DNA from: CBDFKU01 sp965248975
GTDB lineage: Bacteria > Chloroflexota > Dehalococcoidia > Lucifugimonadales > JAGWBF01
Assembly: GCA_965248975.1 (NCBI GenBank)
Contig: CBDFKU010000016.1
Coordinates: forward strand, 124,001 to 188,000
Direction: 5' to 3'
DNA length: 64,000 nucleotides
The position numbers and the translations under genes are program-made. The notes beneath the pieces were generated by a model. That model did no database searches. It was not told the origin of the DNA and saw only the letters and a program-made list of their open reading frames with translations. Below are positions 8,410 to 17,118 of the stretch, one piece after another. Every line of letters begins with the position of its first letter. Positions within the stretch are counted from its first letter, which is position 1.

Positions 8410-8525
8410 CGGCAGTCAACCATCTCCCTGAATGCCAAGGACTCGCGAACTTTATCTAAACTAGACCCGACACGCCATCGTCCCGGGATGGCGGCCAACA
8501 CACTTGATCTTCGGAGGTAATCCCC

Positions 8526-9236
8526 ATGGACCAGGAGGCCCCTTATCGTCGCGGGATGGTGGTAGTCGCCCACCCCGATGATGCTGAATACGGCTGCTCC
8601 GGCACAGTCGCCAGGTGGTGCAGGGAAGGGATGGACGTTGTATACGTCATCTGCACCGATGGCAGCAAGGGCAGCAGCGACCCAAGCATGACACCCGAAC
8701 GGCTCATCGAGATACGGCGGCAAGAGCAGGTTGCGGCAGGCAAGGTGCTGGGGCTCAAGGACGTTGTGTTCCTGGAATACGAGGACTCGATGCTCCAACC
8801 CACACTGGACTTGCGCCGCGACATCGTCAAGGAGATCCGGCGTCACAAACCCGATGTCTTGATCTGTCCAAGCCCGGTGAGAAGCCTCAATGGCAATGGG
8901 TACTTGGGGCATCCCGACCATATAGCTGCCGGTGAGGCGGCGATGGCTGCGGTGTTCCCCACCGCGCGGGACCGCATGACCTTCCCGGAGCTGCTGGAGG
9001 AAGGCCTGGAGCCCCACAAGGTGAGGGAAGTAATGATCATGGACCGGGATGGCGCCGACAAGTGGGTCGACATCTCGGACACCATCGACGTCGCCATCGA
9101 AGCACTCAAGCAACACGTGTCCCAGGTAGGGGAAGCCGTGGGAGACGGACAGATGATGCGGGAATGGAAGCACAAGGCGGGCGAGGAGCACGGTATGGAG
9201 TACGCCGAGAGCTTCAAGCACTTTCACCTCCACTAA
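8526..9236 (+). CDS. PIG-L family N-acetylglucosaminyl-type deacetylase (copy 1)
   Basis: 236 residues. Zinc-dependent deacetylase fold (LmbE/MshB/BshB family): the metal motif AHPDDAE at residues 15-21, a TDGSKGS block typical of the family, and GHPDH at about 130 with the third ligand. Start ATG 8526 has an excellent GGAGGT site seven bases upstream. It is the first of three paralogues here (others at 30.0 and 50.4 kb) and lies directly after the cysteinyl-tRNA synthetase fusion. Likely removes an acyl group from an amino sugar or similar compound; the true substrate is unknown. Confidence 0.9.
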   Translation: MDQEAPYRRGMVVVAHPDDAEYGCSGTVARWCREGMDVVYVICTDGSKGSSDPSMTPERLIEIRRQEQVAAGKVLGLKDVVFLEYEDSMLQPTLDLRRDIVKEIRRHKPDVLICPSPVRSLNGNGYLGHPDHIAAGEAAMAAVFPTARDRMTFPELLEEGLEPHKVREVMIMDRDGADKWVDISDTIDVAIEALKQHVSQVGEAVGDGQMMREWKHKAGEEHGMEYAESFKHFHLH

Positions 9237-9308
9237 CCACCCTTCTCTCCACGGGAGAGGGGCCGCGGATGAGGGCACCGAAGCTATGACGATTCCTGAG
9301 GAGGTCCG

Positions 9309-10286
9309 ATGAAGGCCGTCAGGTTCCACCAGTTCGGAGGACCGGAAGTCCTGGCCTACGAGGATGGAGTCCCGCGACCCTCCGTCGGCCCGGGCCAGGT
9401 CCTGATCAAGGTGGCGGGCGCCGGCGTCAACTTCACTGACCTGAACCGACGGGGTGGAGCCAACCCGGGCCTCGAGCTTCCAGCGGGAGTTGGAGTCGAG
9501 GCGGCGGGCACCGTCGAAGAGGTGGGGCCCGATGTGGCGACCTTTCGGGTCGGAGACAGGGTGATGGGACAGGGATTCGCCAGCGTCTCCGGTCAGGCCG
9601 AGTACGTCGCCGCCGAGATAGGCCGGGTCTTCCCATGCCCAGACGACCTGGACCTTGTCGAGGCGGGAGGCACGCCCAACAACCACCTGACGGCCTACCA
9701 CGTCGTCAAGACGAGGGCCCGGGTCCAGCCTGGTGAGACCGTCCTGGTCCACGCCGCCGCCTCGGGCATGGGAAACGTGGCGCTCCAGCTGGCCAAGATC
9801 TGGGGCGCCCGGGTCATCGCCACCGCGTCCACCCAGGAGAAGCTGGACCTGGCCAGGTCCATAGGGGCCGACGAGGTCATCAACTACGCTACAAGCGATT
9901 TCGAACAGGTGGTCAAGAGTCTAACCGATGGGCAGGGTGTGGACGTAGTCCTGGAGGCCCTGGGCGGAGAGGTCCTGGAGAAGAGCCTGCGCTGCCTGGC
10001 GCCCCTGGGCCGGGTGGTCACGTACGGTAACATCAGCGGCAAGGCCATTTCGTTTCACACCGGCGATTTCTTCCGTTCCAACCAGTCCATCATGGGTCTG
10101 GGAATGGGGATCGCCCCCAGAGGAGGGCTGGACCTCCAGGGCGCCATGGCCGATATGATCCCTATGATCCAGTCGGGCAGGCTCCGCCTCGTCGTAGACC
10201 GCGTCGTCCCCATGTCGGAGGTGGGAAAGGTCCACGCCCATCTCGCCGGCCGCGGAGCCATGGGCAAGGTCATCCTGACCCCCTAG
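9309..10286 (+). CDS. Zinc-independent quinone oxidoreductase (MDR superfamily)
   Basis: 325 residues. N-terminal GroES-like domain (MKAVRFHQFGGPEVLAYED) without the cysteine-rich zinc lobe, then a Rossmann domain with HAAASGMGNVALQLAKIWGA (variant of the AAAGGVG NADPH loop) and GADEVINY. This matches NADPH:quinone reductase (QOR)-like enzymes that reduce quinones or enoyl compounds. AGGAGG lies six bases upstream of ATG 9309. It is 72 nt after the PIG-L gene, with a dispersed palindrome in the gap. Confidence 0.9.
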   Translation: MKAVRFHQFGGPEVLAYEDGVPRPSVGPGQVLIKVAGAGVNFTDLNRRGGANPGLELPAGVGVEAAGTVEEVGPDVATFRVGDRVMGQGFASVSGQAEYVAAEIGRVFPCPDDLDLVEAGGTPNNHLTAYHVVKTRARVQPGETVLVHAAASGMGNVALQLAKIWGARVIATASTQEKLDLARSIGADEVINYATSDFEQVVKSLTDGQGVDVVLEALGGEVLEKSLRCLAPLGRVVTYGNISGKAISFHTGDFFRSNQSIMGLGMGIAPRGGLDLQGAMADMIPMIQSGRLRLVVDRVVPMSEVGKVHAHLAGRGAMGKVILTP

Positions 10287-10320
10287 TCTAGTGTCTCGCA
10301 AATGGCTTGATACTCAATCG

Positions 10321-10382
10321 GTCATCCCGGCACAAGCCGGGATCCAACTAACGCTTCTCTGGATTCCGGCTTGCGCCGGAAA
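10321..10382. repeat. Pair of ATCCCGGC-type hairpins (REP-like)
   Basis: Two stem-loops: ATCCCGGC/GCCGGGAT with ACAA loop (10324-10343) and TTCCGGC/GCCGGAA with TTGC loop (10364-10381), bounded by GTCATCCCGG and CTGGATTCCGG. This is the widespread 'GTCATCCCGGC...' intergenic repeat type. It sits just left of the IS630 element. Confidence 0.6.
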
Positions 10383-10444
10383 GACGGAGGTGGAGAAGGA
10401 TGCCCCACACCCTCGCCGATGTAAAGCTATATACAGACAGTATA

Positions 10445-11107
10445 CTAGTACTCAGTCAACCTGTGATTTGAAGGATATAGCCGATGGAGTTTCGCCCTAG
10501 CATCTTGGGTGTTGAAGCGCCAATGGATAGAGGCTCGGGCGGCGTTTCGCTCCCCCTCCAGGGCCTGAATTTCTCGGCGGAGGGCAGCCTCATCGGGGAC
10601 ACGCCTCCTCAGGCAAGATCGGGCCAGGACGCTGAACTCGATCTCCGCCATGTTGAGCCAACTGCCGTGTTTGGGGGTGTGGTGGAACTCCAGCCGCTTT
10701 ACGATACGCCGGGCCTCAGGGGCAGGAAAGGCCTCGTACAGGGAAGCCGGGCGATGAGTGTTCAGGTTATCCAGAACAACTCGCACCACCGGGGCCTCCG
10801 GGTAGGCCTCATCCACCAACCAACGCATCTGACGGGCGAAGTCCTGCTGGGTCCGCCGCTGGGTGATGGCCACGTGTCTCCAGCCCTGCAGCGGCTCGCA
10901 GGTCAGGAACAGGTTCCGGGTGCCCTCCCTTCGGTACTCGTAGTCCTGTCGCCGCGGCTGTCCCGGCTTCGCTGGGAGGGGCGGCCGTGGCTCGCTCAAC
11001 AGCTGAGTCGAGGTCTCGTCAAAGCAGACCACCGGCCGCCGGGGGTCATAGGGCTCGGCATACAGGTCCAGCACATCCTCCATGGCTGCCACAAAGTCGG
11101 CGCTCAC
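10445..11107 (-). CDS. IS630 transposase, DDE catalytic part (orfB), copy 1
   Basis: 220 residues from GTG 11107, which overlaps the orfA stop (GTGA). Contains the DDE superfamily-3 core: VVCFDET (first Asp, about residue 29), VVLDNLNTH (second Asp) and GSWLNMAEIEFS (Glu), all intact. More likely made as a fusion with orfA: a -1 shift at the A7 run (11151-11157) joins the frames and restores the sequence LKPWQKKEWCIPKVSADF, typical of full-length IS630 transposases. Its TAG stop (10447-10445) lies in the target-site TA plus the flanking base. Confidence 0.9.
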   Translation of the reverse strand: MSADFVAAMEDVLDLYAEPYDPRRPVVCFDETSTQLLSEPRPPLPAKPGQPRRQDYEYRREGTRNLFLTCEPLQGWRHVAITQRRTQQDFARQMRWLVDEAYPEAPVVRVVLDNLNTHRPASLYEAFPAPEARRIVKRLEFHHTPKHGSWLNMAEIEFSVLARSCLRRRVPDEAALRREIQALEGERNAARASIHWRFNTQDARAKLHRLYPSNHRLTEY

Positions 11108-11670
11108 CTTAGGAATACACCATTCCTTCTTCTGCCACGGCTTAAGAACGTTTTTTTGAGCCGCTTGCGGATGCCTTCATGGGACATGGAGGGCACCAAC
11201 CCTAGCTCTACCACTTTCCCGGCCAACAGCCGCAGGGTCCAGTGGTCGTGGCCCTCCGGCGCGGCGCTGCAGGCCAGGGCGATGAGGTGGGCCTCTCCCT
11301 TGTCGTCCAGCTTCCTCCGTGGCCTGGGCCTGGGCCTTTCCAGCAAAGCCCCCTTCATGCCCTCTTCAGCGAAACGCCGCTTGATGCGGAACACTGTGCC
11401 TACGGAGACGTCCAAGGCCTCAGACACCTTGGGAGCCTTCCAACCCTCATCGCTCTTTAGTAGAATCCTCGCCCGGGTCATCACACGAGCCCGGCTCTTC
11501 CCACTTCGAATCAATTGCTGGAGTTGTTCCCGGTCTTCCTGGTCCAAGCGCACCCTATACTTTTCCCGTCGTCCCATCACTGCCACCCCTTGGGTAGATT
11601 CTGTCTTCCCAAAGGGTAGCAACTTTGAGTGATTTCTTAAATAATTACCAACACCGAGTTGACTGAGTAC
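10448..11670 (-). mobile_element. IS630-family insertion sequence, copy 1 (1223 bp)
   Basis: Ends are GTACTCAGTCAAC and its exact complement, flanked by TA on both sides (10446-10447 and 11671-11672), i.e. insertion in a CTAG site with TA duplication as known for IS630/Tc1. Copy 2 at 35528-36751 is essentially identical apart from TC to AAA near 36017. Outside the TA, both copies share GTATAC on the left and GC on the right, so either the target is preferred or the mobile unit is slightly longer. Carries a transposase split in two overlapping frames. Confidence 0.93.
11104..11577 (-). CDS. IS630 transposase, DNA-binding part (orfA), copy 1
   Basis: 157 residues from ATG 11577, preceded by AAGGGGTGG; an upstream in-frame start at 11622 lies near the terminal repeat. 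Two helix-turn-helix units: KAPKVSEALDVSVGTVFRIKRRF and the winged SHEGIRKRLKK. The frame ends 11 codons after a run of seven A residues coding KK, then GRRRNGVFLR. Alone it lacks the catalytic residues; it binds the terminal repeats and is expected to be fused to orfB by frameshifting. Confidence 0.88.
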   Translation of the reverse strand: MGRREKYRVRLDQEDREQLQQLIRSGKSRARVMTRARILLKSDEGWKAPKVSEALDVSVGTVFRIKRRFAEEGMKGALLERPRPRPRRKLDDKGEAHLIALACSAAPEGHDHWTLRLLAGKVVELGLVPSMSHEGIRKRLKKTFLSRGRRRNGVFLR

Positions 11671-11746
11671 TAGCTCCCGTTTGACTGCCTTGTCACCTCA
11701 TGAGGTCGATGCTAGAATGGGCTCAGCCAGCCGCTCGAGGTTCCCA

Positions 11747-12169
11747 ATGTATCAGAAACCCCAGCTAGGGCTGTCCCAAGCCCAGGCAGCGATGAACGCG
11801 ATCCTGGAGGTGACCCTTCAGGACCCCGCCCACCCGGTGGCCATTGCCATAGTCGACGACCGGGGCAGCCTGGTCGCCTTCACCCGCATGGACAACTGTC
11901 CTCCCCTCCCCCTGTCGCTGGCGGTGAAGAAGGCCTATACCGCGGCAGTGGTCGGCGTGGACACCCACACCTGGCGGGACCGGCTCAAGGGCTACGATCT
12001 GCGGACGGAGGAGTTGCAGGACCCGAACCTGGTGGCCTACCAGGGCGGCCTGGTAATACTCCAGCCCGGCACCGGTGTGGTCCTGGGCGGCATCGGCATC
12101 AGTGGTCTCAGTAATGCCCGGGAGGACGATGATCTGGCTCGCATCGGCCTCGCGGCCATGGACCTGTAG
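11747..12169 (+). CDS. GlcG/HbpS-like heme-binding family protein
   Basis: 140 residues from ATG 11747; the longer frame from 11681 has no sensible N-terminus and starts next to the IS element. Pattern of the GlcG/HbpS (DUF336) family: GLSQAQAAMNAIL, VAIAIVDDRGSLVAFTRMD, VKKAYTAA and the glycine-rich end VLGGIGISGLS. Family members are small cytoplasmic or exported proteins; some bind heme or cobalamin, and others accompany catabolic operons. It is followed by a decayed second copy and a flavin monooxygenase. Confidence 0.85.
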   Translation: MYQKPQLGLSQAQAAMNAILEVTLQDPAHPVAIAIVDDRGSLVAFTRMDNCPPLPLSLAVKKAYTAAVVGVDTHTWRDRLKGYDLRTEELQDPNLVAYQGGLVILQPGTGVVLGGIGISGLSNAREDDDLARIGLAAMDL

Positions 12170-12199
12170 GATTCGGCCCAATACACACCAGAGGTAGCG

Positions 12200-12627
12200 G
12201 TGACGTACCAGAAGGCGCAGCTTGGACTGGCCCAGGCTCAGGCGGCCATGACGGCGATGCTGGAGAAGGCGACCATGGAGCCCCGACCGGCCGGTGGCCA
12301 TAGCCATCGTCAACGATGAGGGAGTCCTCCTCTCCTATGCCAGCATGGACAACTGCCGGCCCATCCCCAGGAACATCGCCCTCCAAGAAGGCCTATACCC
12401 GCGGCCGTGAGCGGGTCCGATGCCGGGGTTTTCGGCCAGTTCCCTCAAGAAGCAACGGAATGAGCACCACGGAGCTGGGAGACACCAATCTGCTGGGGGC
12501 GCAAGGCGGCGTGACGGTGGTGAGGCCCGGCGACGGCATGGTCCTGGGCGGCATCGGGGTCAGCGGCCTGAGCGCCGAAGAAGACGAAGAGCTGGCCCGC
12601 CTCGGCGTAGCGGCCATGGGATTGTAG
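12200..12627 (+). pseudogene. Second GlcG/HbpS-like gene, frameshifted
   Basis: Starts with GTG 12200 as a close relative of the preceding gene (YQKAQLGLAQAQAAMTAML), then shifts frame near 12290 (PVAIAIVNDEGVLLSYASMDN continues in another frame), again near 12390 at the KAYT block, and returns near 12470 with GDTNLLGAQGGVTVVRPGDGMVLGGIGVSGLS to the TAG at 12627. The segment between the KAYT block and GDTN is partly lost. At least two shifts plus loss of sequence argue for genuine decay and not a single sequencing error. Confidence 0.75.
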
Positions 12628-12671
12628 ACCGGTCAACCCGCCGCCTGGAACGAGTACCCGGGGAGGCAACG

Positions 12672-13906
12672 GTGAAAATCAGTTTCTTCCATCTCATGCC
12701 CTACCAGGCGCTGCCCGACGACTTCGAGCAGCGGTTCCGCAGCGCCTGGGTGGACCTTCCCCAACGAAAAACTTCGATCCGGAGCATGGGAGACAGGTCT
12801 ACGGCGATTACATCGAGGAGCTCCAGTACGCCGACCAGCTGGGCTACGACGGCATCTGCGTCAACGAGCACCACAACAACGCCTACGGCCTCATGCCGTC
12901 CCCCAACATCATGGCGGGCATCCTCAGCCGCAGCACCTCCCAGTCGGCCCTGATCGTCCTGGGTAACAGCATCGCCCTGTACAATCCCCCGATCCGCGTC
13001 GCGGAAGAGATGGCGATGCTGGACCTGCTCAGCGGAGGACGACTGGTCGCCGGCTTTCCCGTGGGTTCCTCCATGGACTCCGCCTATTCCTACGGGCAGA
13101 TACCAATCCAGCTCCGCGAGCGCCACGACGAGGCTAACGACCTGATCATCCAGGCCTGGACCCGCCGCGAGCCCTTCGCCTTCAACGGCAAATTCACCAA
13201 GCTGCGGTACGTGAACATCTGGCCTCGGCCACTGCAGCAGCCCCATCCCCCCATCTGGATCCCCGGGGGCGGCAGCCTGGAGACCTGGGACTGGGTACTG
13301 CAGAGGGACTACGTCTACTGCTACCTCAGCTACTTCGGATACTTGCGGGGCCAGCGGGTGGTAAACGGGTTCTGGAACAGGACCGCCGAGCTGGGCTTCG
13401 ACGACAACCCCTACCGGTTAGGCTTCCTGCAGCTGGTGTGCGTCTCCGAGACCGACGCCCAGGCCGAGGTGGACTACGCCCCTCACGTGCGATACTTCTA
13501 CAACAAGATGCTTCGAATCTACCCTCCCTTCGCCGAGGCCCCCGGCTACCGCTCCATCGAGTCGATGCGGGCCTCGGTGCGTCCCCAGCTGGGGGAGGAG
13601 AGCCAGAGGATCGCTCGGGAGCTCCAGTGGAAGGACTACGTCGAGCAGGGACACATCATCGCGGGAAGCCCCGAGACGGTTCGGGATCGCCTGAAGGAGG
13701 CCATCAAACTGCTTCGGGTGGGGCATCTCATGTGCCTCCTGCACATAGGGAGCATGCCCAAAGACCTGACCAAGAAGAACCTGGAGCTGTTCGCCACCGA
13801 GGTGCTCCCCGCCCTCAAGGACACTTGGAGCGAGTACGAGGACAGGTGGTGGCCTGCTGCGGTCCCCGACCGGCGGGGCACGCCTACCCTGTCGGGGGAC
13901 GCATGA
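12672..13906 (+). CDS. LLM-class flavin-dependent oxidoreductase, with apparent frameshift near residue 30
   Basis: Bacterial luciferase-like TIM barrel. The main frame from about 12770 on carries NEHHNNAYGLMPSPN, ALIVLGNSIALYNPPIRVAEEMAMLDLLSGGRLVAGFPVG and the C-terminal substrate loop region to the TGA at 13906 (337 residues when counted from the internal ATG 12893). The conserved N-terminus (GTG 12672, VKISFFHLMPYQALP) lies in another frame; the net shift falls between CCCC (12759-12762) and AAAAA (12767-12771). Either a homopolymer sequencing error or a recent mutation. Expected to use FMNH2 or F420 in oxidation of an organic substrate. Confidence 0.82.
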
Positions 13907-13937
13907 GCCACCGCAGGTTTGCGGGAGGCCTACTTCG

Positions 13938-14735
13938 TTGGTAGACCACCGGGAGCACACCGTCCCCCTCCGCGATGGCCGCATCCAGATAAGGGTCCTG
14001 GAAGGTGGTGCGGGCGACCCTCTGGTCTACCTGCACGGCGCCGGGGGACTCCCTGGATGGGAGCCCTATCTGGACCGCCTGGCCCGGGAATTCACCGTCT
14101 ACGCCCCCTACCACCCCGGCGTGGGCCCGTCCTCGGGCATCGAGCACCTGGACGACCTGTGGGACCTGGTCCTTTTCTACGAGGAGCTCCTGGACGGCCT
14201 GGGCCTGCAACGGGTGTCCCTGGTGGGCCACTCCTACGGCGGCATGGTCGCCGCGGAGCTAGCCGCCCACTGCCCCCAACGCGTCTCCCGGCTAGTGCTC
14301 ATAGGGGCGCTGGGCCTGTGGCTGGACGATACTCCTATCCCAGACTTCTTCGTGCTTTCGCCCGAGGACCTTGCCAGGGCCGTCTGGTACGACTCCGAGT
14401 CGGAGGCTGCCAAAGCAAATATGGCACCGCCCCAGGATCCCCAGGAGCAAATGGAGGCCAACCTGGACCGGACCAGGACCCTGGCGTCCATCGGCAAGTT
14501 TACCTGGCCCATCCCAGAGCGCGGCCTGAAGAAACGCATCCATCGCATCACCGCGCCGACCCTGCTGGTGTGGGGCTCCCACGACGGCATCGTGCCCCCC
14601 GTTTACGGCGAAGAGTTCCAGCGCCTGATCCCCGGCTCCCGTCTTTTGGTGCTGGACCACAGCGGCCACCGCCCCCACCAGGAGCGCCCGGAGGAGTTCT
14701 TCCCGGCGCTGTCGGAGTTTCTCAAGGGAGAGTGA
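13938..14735 (+). CDS. Alpha/beta hydrolase
   Basis: 265 residues. Oxyanion-hole HGAGG near residue 34, nucleophile elbow GHSYGG (Ser near residue 98), acid in WGSHDG and catalytic His in DHSGHRPHQ near the C-terminus, so the full triad is present. Start is TTG 13938. It follows the flavin monooxygenase by 31 nt on the same strand, suggesting that an oxygenated ester or lactone may be hydrolysed next; the substrate is not evident. Confidence 0.9.
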   Translation: MVDHREHTVPLRDGRIQIRVLEGGAGDPLVYLHGAGGLPGWEPYLDRLAREFTVYAPYHPGVGPSSGIEHLDDLWDLVLFYEELLDGLGLQRVSLVGHSYGGMVAAELAAHCPQRVSRLVLIGALGLWLDDTPIPDFFVLSPEDLARAVWYDSESEAAKANMAPPQDPQEQMEANLDRTRTLASIGKFTWPIPERGLKKRIHRITAPTLLVWGSHDGIVPPVYGEEFQRLIPGSRLLVLDHSGHRPHQERPEEFFPALSEFLKGE

Positions 14736-14798
14736 CCTGTCGTCCAGGGCCGTTTTTGAACAAAGAGTAGAGCAGTTCTCTAACCCCGAGAAGGTCCC

Positions 14799-16652
14799 AT
14801 GACCGACAAAACCCTGCACTACACCTGGCGCTGGGACATGCCCGCCCCACCTCAACGCGTCTGGCCCCTGGTGGCCGACACCAACGCCTTCAACCACGCC
14901 ATCGGCCTGGGGCCGTGGGTCTTCACCGAGACGCCCAATCCCGAGGGCGGCTCGCTGCGGGTGGGGGCCGCCCGAACTCCTAGTGTCACCGTCGGCTGGG
15001 AGGAGAGGCCATTCCAGTGGGTGGAGGACCGGGAGTTCTCCGTTTTACGGCTCTACAGCAATGGACCGTTCCTGAGGGTGCTGTCCGCCCTGGAGCTGGA
15101 GCCCTCTCCACCAGGTAGCACCCTGACCTACACCATCGACGCCGTCCCCCGGTCCCGCCTATGGAGCATCGTCGCCCGTTACTATCTTGGAGTGCATACC
15201 AGCCGCCGTCTAAACCGGGTCTTCAGCGACGTGGCTCGATACCTATCCGGGCAAGGAGCGGAGCCTTACTCCCATGAGACGCCCCGCCTGTCCCAGGCGG
15301 CCCAGGCCCGCATCCGCGACTCCGAAGCGTCCCTGGCAGAGGTGGGCTTCCGGCCCGGAGTTGTCCAGGGGTTGGTCCACTACCTCCGAGGGGCCGGTGA
15401 CGACGATTGCGAGCGCATCAAGCCCTATGCCCTGGCCGACAGGTGGGGAGAGGACCGGGACACCGTGCTTTCCCTGTGTCTGCACGCCACCCGGCTGGGT
15501 CTGCTGGAGCTGACCTGGGACGTCATGTGTCCGCTGTGCCGCGGAGCCAAGGACCGGGCATCCTCCCTGGCGTCGTTGCGTGGCCGTGGTCACTGCTCCT
15601 CGTGCAACATTCAGTTCGACGCCAACTTCGATCGCTCCGTGGAAGTGACCTTCCGGCCCGCCCAGAGGATCAGGGAGCTGGCAATGGGGAGCTACTGTGT
15701 GGGCGGACCGCGAAATACGCCGCACATCCTGGTCCAGCGTTCTCTGGCGCCTGGCGACAGTGCGGAGTGGGTCGCCGACCTGACGGAAGGCACCTACCGC
15801 CTACGGGGCCATAAAATGGAGTCCAGTGCCCTGCTGGAGGTCGGCGCCTCTTACGCAACTAGGGAGACCGTGGATTTCTCCTGCAACCGCCAGGGAGTCG
15901 AGCCGAACCGGGTGGAGGTCGCGCCGGGACAGGTTCAGGTCTGCATCCGGAACTCAGGCGACGGAGACCTGCTGGTCGCGCTGGAGAGGATGCATTGGCC
16001 CGACGACGCGGTCACGGCCGCCCGGATCACCGCGATGCAGGGTTTTCGCGACATCTTCGCGTCCGAGGTACTGGCGCCGGAGGAGCGTTTCGAGATTCGC
16101 TACTTGACATTCATGTTCACAGACCTACGCTCCTCCACGGCCCTCTACCGGGAACAGGGAGACGCACCGGCCTTCGCCTTGGTCAGGGACCACTTCCGTG
16201 TGCTTCATGACTTGGTTGCCAAACACCGGGGCGCGGTGGTCAAGACCATCGGCGACGCGGTGATGGCCGTGTTCGGCGAGCCCGGAGACGCGGTGGCCGC
16301 CGGGCTGGCGATTCACAAGGCTCTGGCCGACGACGGTGCGCGGCACCCGGACCTGGTCCTGAAGATGGGGATTCACGCGGGGCCCTGCATCGCCGTCAAC
16401 CTGAACGGCCGCCTCGACTATTTCGGGACCATGGTAAACACCGCCGTGAGGCTCCAGGGCCATAGCTCCGGGGGAGACCTGGTGATGCTGGACGACCTTG
16501 TGCGGGATCCCGTGGTGGAAGAGGCGCTGGCGATCCCTGGCGTCCAAGTCGATCACGCGGAAGTCGCCCTCAAGGGGTTCGACGAGAAGTTCCAGGTCTG
16601 CCGGGTCACCATGGACGCACCCATCGGCCCCGAACCCACGGCTACCGGCTAA
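14799..16652 (+). CDS. SRPBCC - zinc ribbon - class III adenylate/guanylate cyclase fusion protein
   Basis: 617 residues. Residues 1-150: SRPBCC/START-like ligand-binding domain (WRWDMPAPPQRVWPLVADT). Residues about 160-260: helical segment then CPLC and CSSC, a C4 zinc ribbon. Residues about 265-420: beta-rich region resembling the DUF5939 type that precedes cyclase domains. Residues about 430-610: class III cyclase with FTDLRSST and GDAVMAVF (metal Asp residues), LDYFG (adenine-type Asp) and VNTAVRL (transition-state Asn and Arg), so it looks catalytically competent. Soluble, with no membrane segment. Likely makes cAMP in response to a hydrophobic ligand. Convergent with the next gene, overlapping by 4 nt. 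Confidence 0.88.
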   Translation: MTDKTLHYTWRWDMPAPPQRVWPLVADTNAFNHAIGLGPWVFTETPNPEGGSLRVGAARTPSVTVGWEERPFQWVEDREFSVLRLYSNGPFLRVLSALELEPSPPGSTLTYTIDAVPRSRLWSIVARYYLGVHTSRRLNRVFSDVARYLSGQGAEPYSHETPRLSQAAQARIRDSEASLAEVGFRPGVVQGLVHYLRGAGDDDCERIKPYALADRWGEDRDTVLSLCLHATRLGLLELTWDVMCPLCRGAKDRASSLASLRGRGHCSSCNIQFDANFDRSVEVTFRPAQRIRELAMGSYCVGGPRNTPHILVQRSLAPGDSAEWVADLTEGTYRLRGHKMESSALLEVGASYATRETVDFSCNRQGVEPNRVEVAPGQVQVCIRNSGDGDLLVALERMHWPDDAVTAARITAMQGFRDIFASEVLAPEERFEIRYLTFMFTDLRSSTALYREQGDAPAFALVRDHFRVLHDLVAKHRGAVVKTIGDAVMAVFGEPGDAVAAGLAIHKALADDGARHPDLVLKMGIHAGPCIAVNLNGRLDYFGTMVNTAVRLQGHSSGGDLVMLDDLVRDPVVEEALAIPGVQVDHAEVALKGFDEKFQVCRVTMDAPIGPEPTATG

Positions 16653-17014
16653 GAGACCCGCTCCAGCTTCACGTCCTTGTCCAGGAGCAGGCAGGCCTCG
16701 CCCCACTGGTCCGCGCTGTTCAGGTCCCAGGGCTCGGGTGACTCCACCGGCTTCAGCCGGATGCCCTGGTCTCCGCCGTAGACCAGTATGGCCACACCCT
16801 CTCCGGAATCCTCCACCAGTGCGGCGTAAGCGGGGCAGGGCCCGGAGGCACCGGACCAGCCCGTGACGTGGCAGAGGCGGTCCTCTCCGGATGGGTCCGA
16901 TGCCACGACCTTCGTCACCCCGACCGGGTCCTCCATGGCATCGAACATCCTGGTCACAGACAGCGGACAGTTGCCGCTTTCTTCAACGTCGACCTCTACA
17001 AACACAGTAATCAC
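16649..17014 (-). CDS. Hypothetical protein
   Basis: 121 residues, acidic, with no recognised domain. Starts MITVFVEVDVEESGNCPLSV and contains a CHVTGWSGASGPCPAYAALVE stretch. Codon use resembles its neighbours and the frame fills the gap between the cyclase gene (tail-to-tail, 4-nt stop overlap) and the membrane-protein gene (head-to-head), which supports it being real. Confidence 0.6.
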   Translation of the reverse strand: MITVFVEVDVEESGNCPLSVTRMFDAMEDPVGVTKVVASDPSGEDRLCHVTGWSGASGPCPAYAALVEDSGEGVAILVYGGDQGIRLKPVESPEPWDLNSADQWGEACLLLDKDVKLERVS

Positions 17015-17118
17015 CTCATTCTCGCAGGACGGCTACCTTGTAATTTTCCCCCCAGCCATGGGAACATGTGCGTCTTGTCATTTTACCATCGCGTCCGTAT
17101 CCCCTAAGGAGGAGCGAC

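Noticed and set aside
8397..9752. 451-codon open frame on the minus strand
   Set aside because: Runs antisense across the PIG-L and quinone-reductase genes, whose motifs are on the + strand.
11104..11577. orfA and orfB as two independent functional transposase proteins
   Set aside because: orfA lacks the catalytic triad, and orfB alone lacks the DNA-binding part and the KPWQKKEWCIP segment; the -1 fusion fits the family better.
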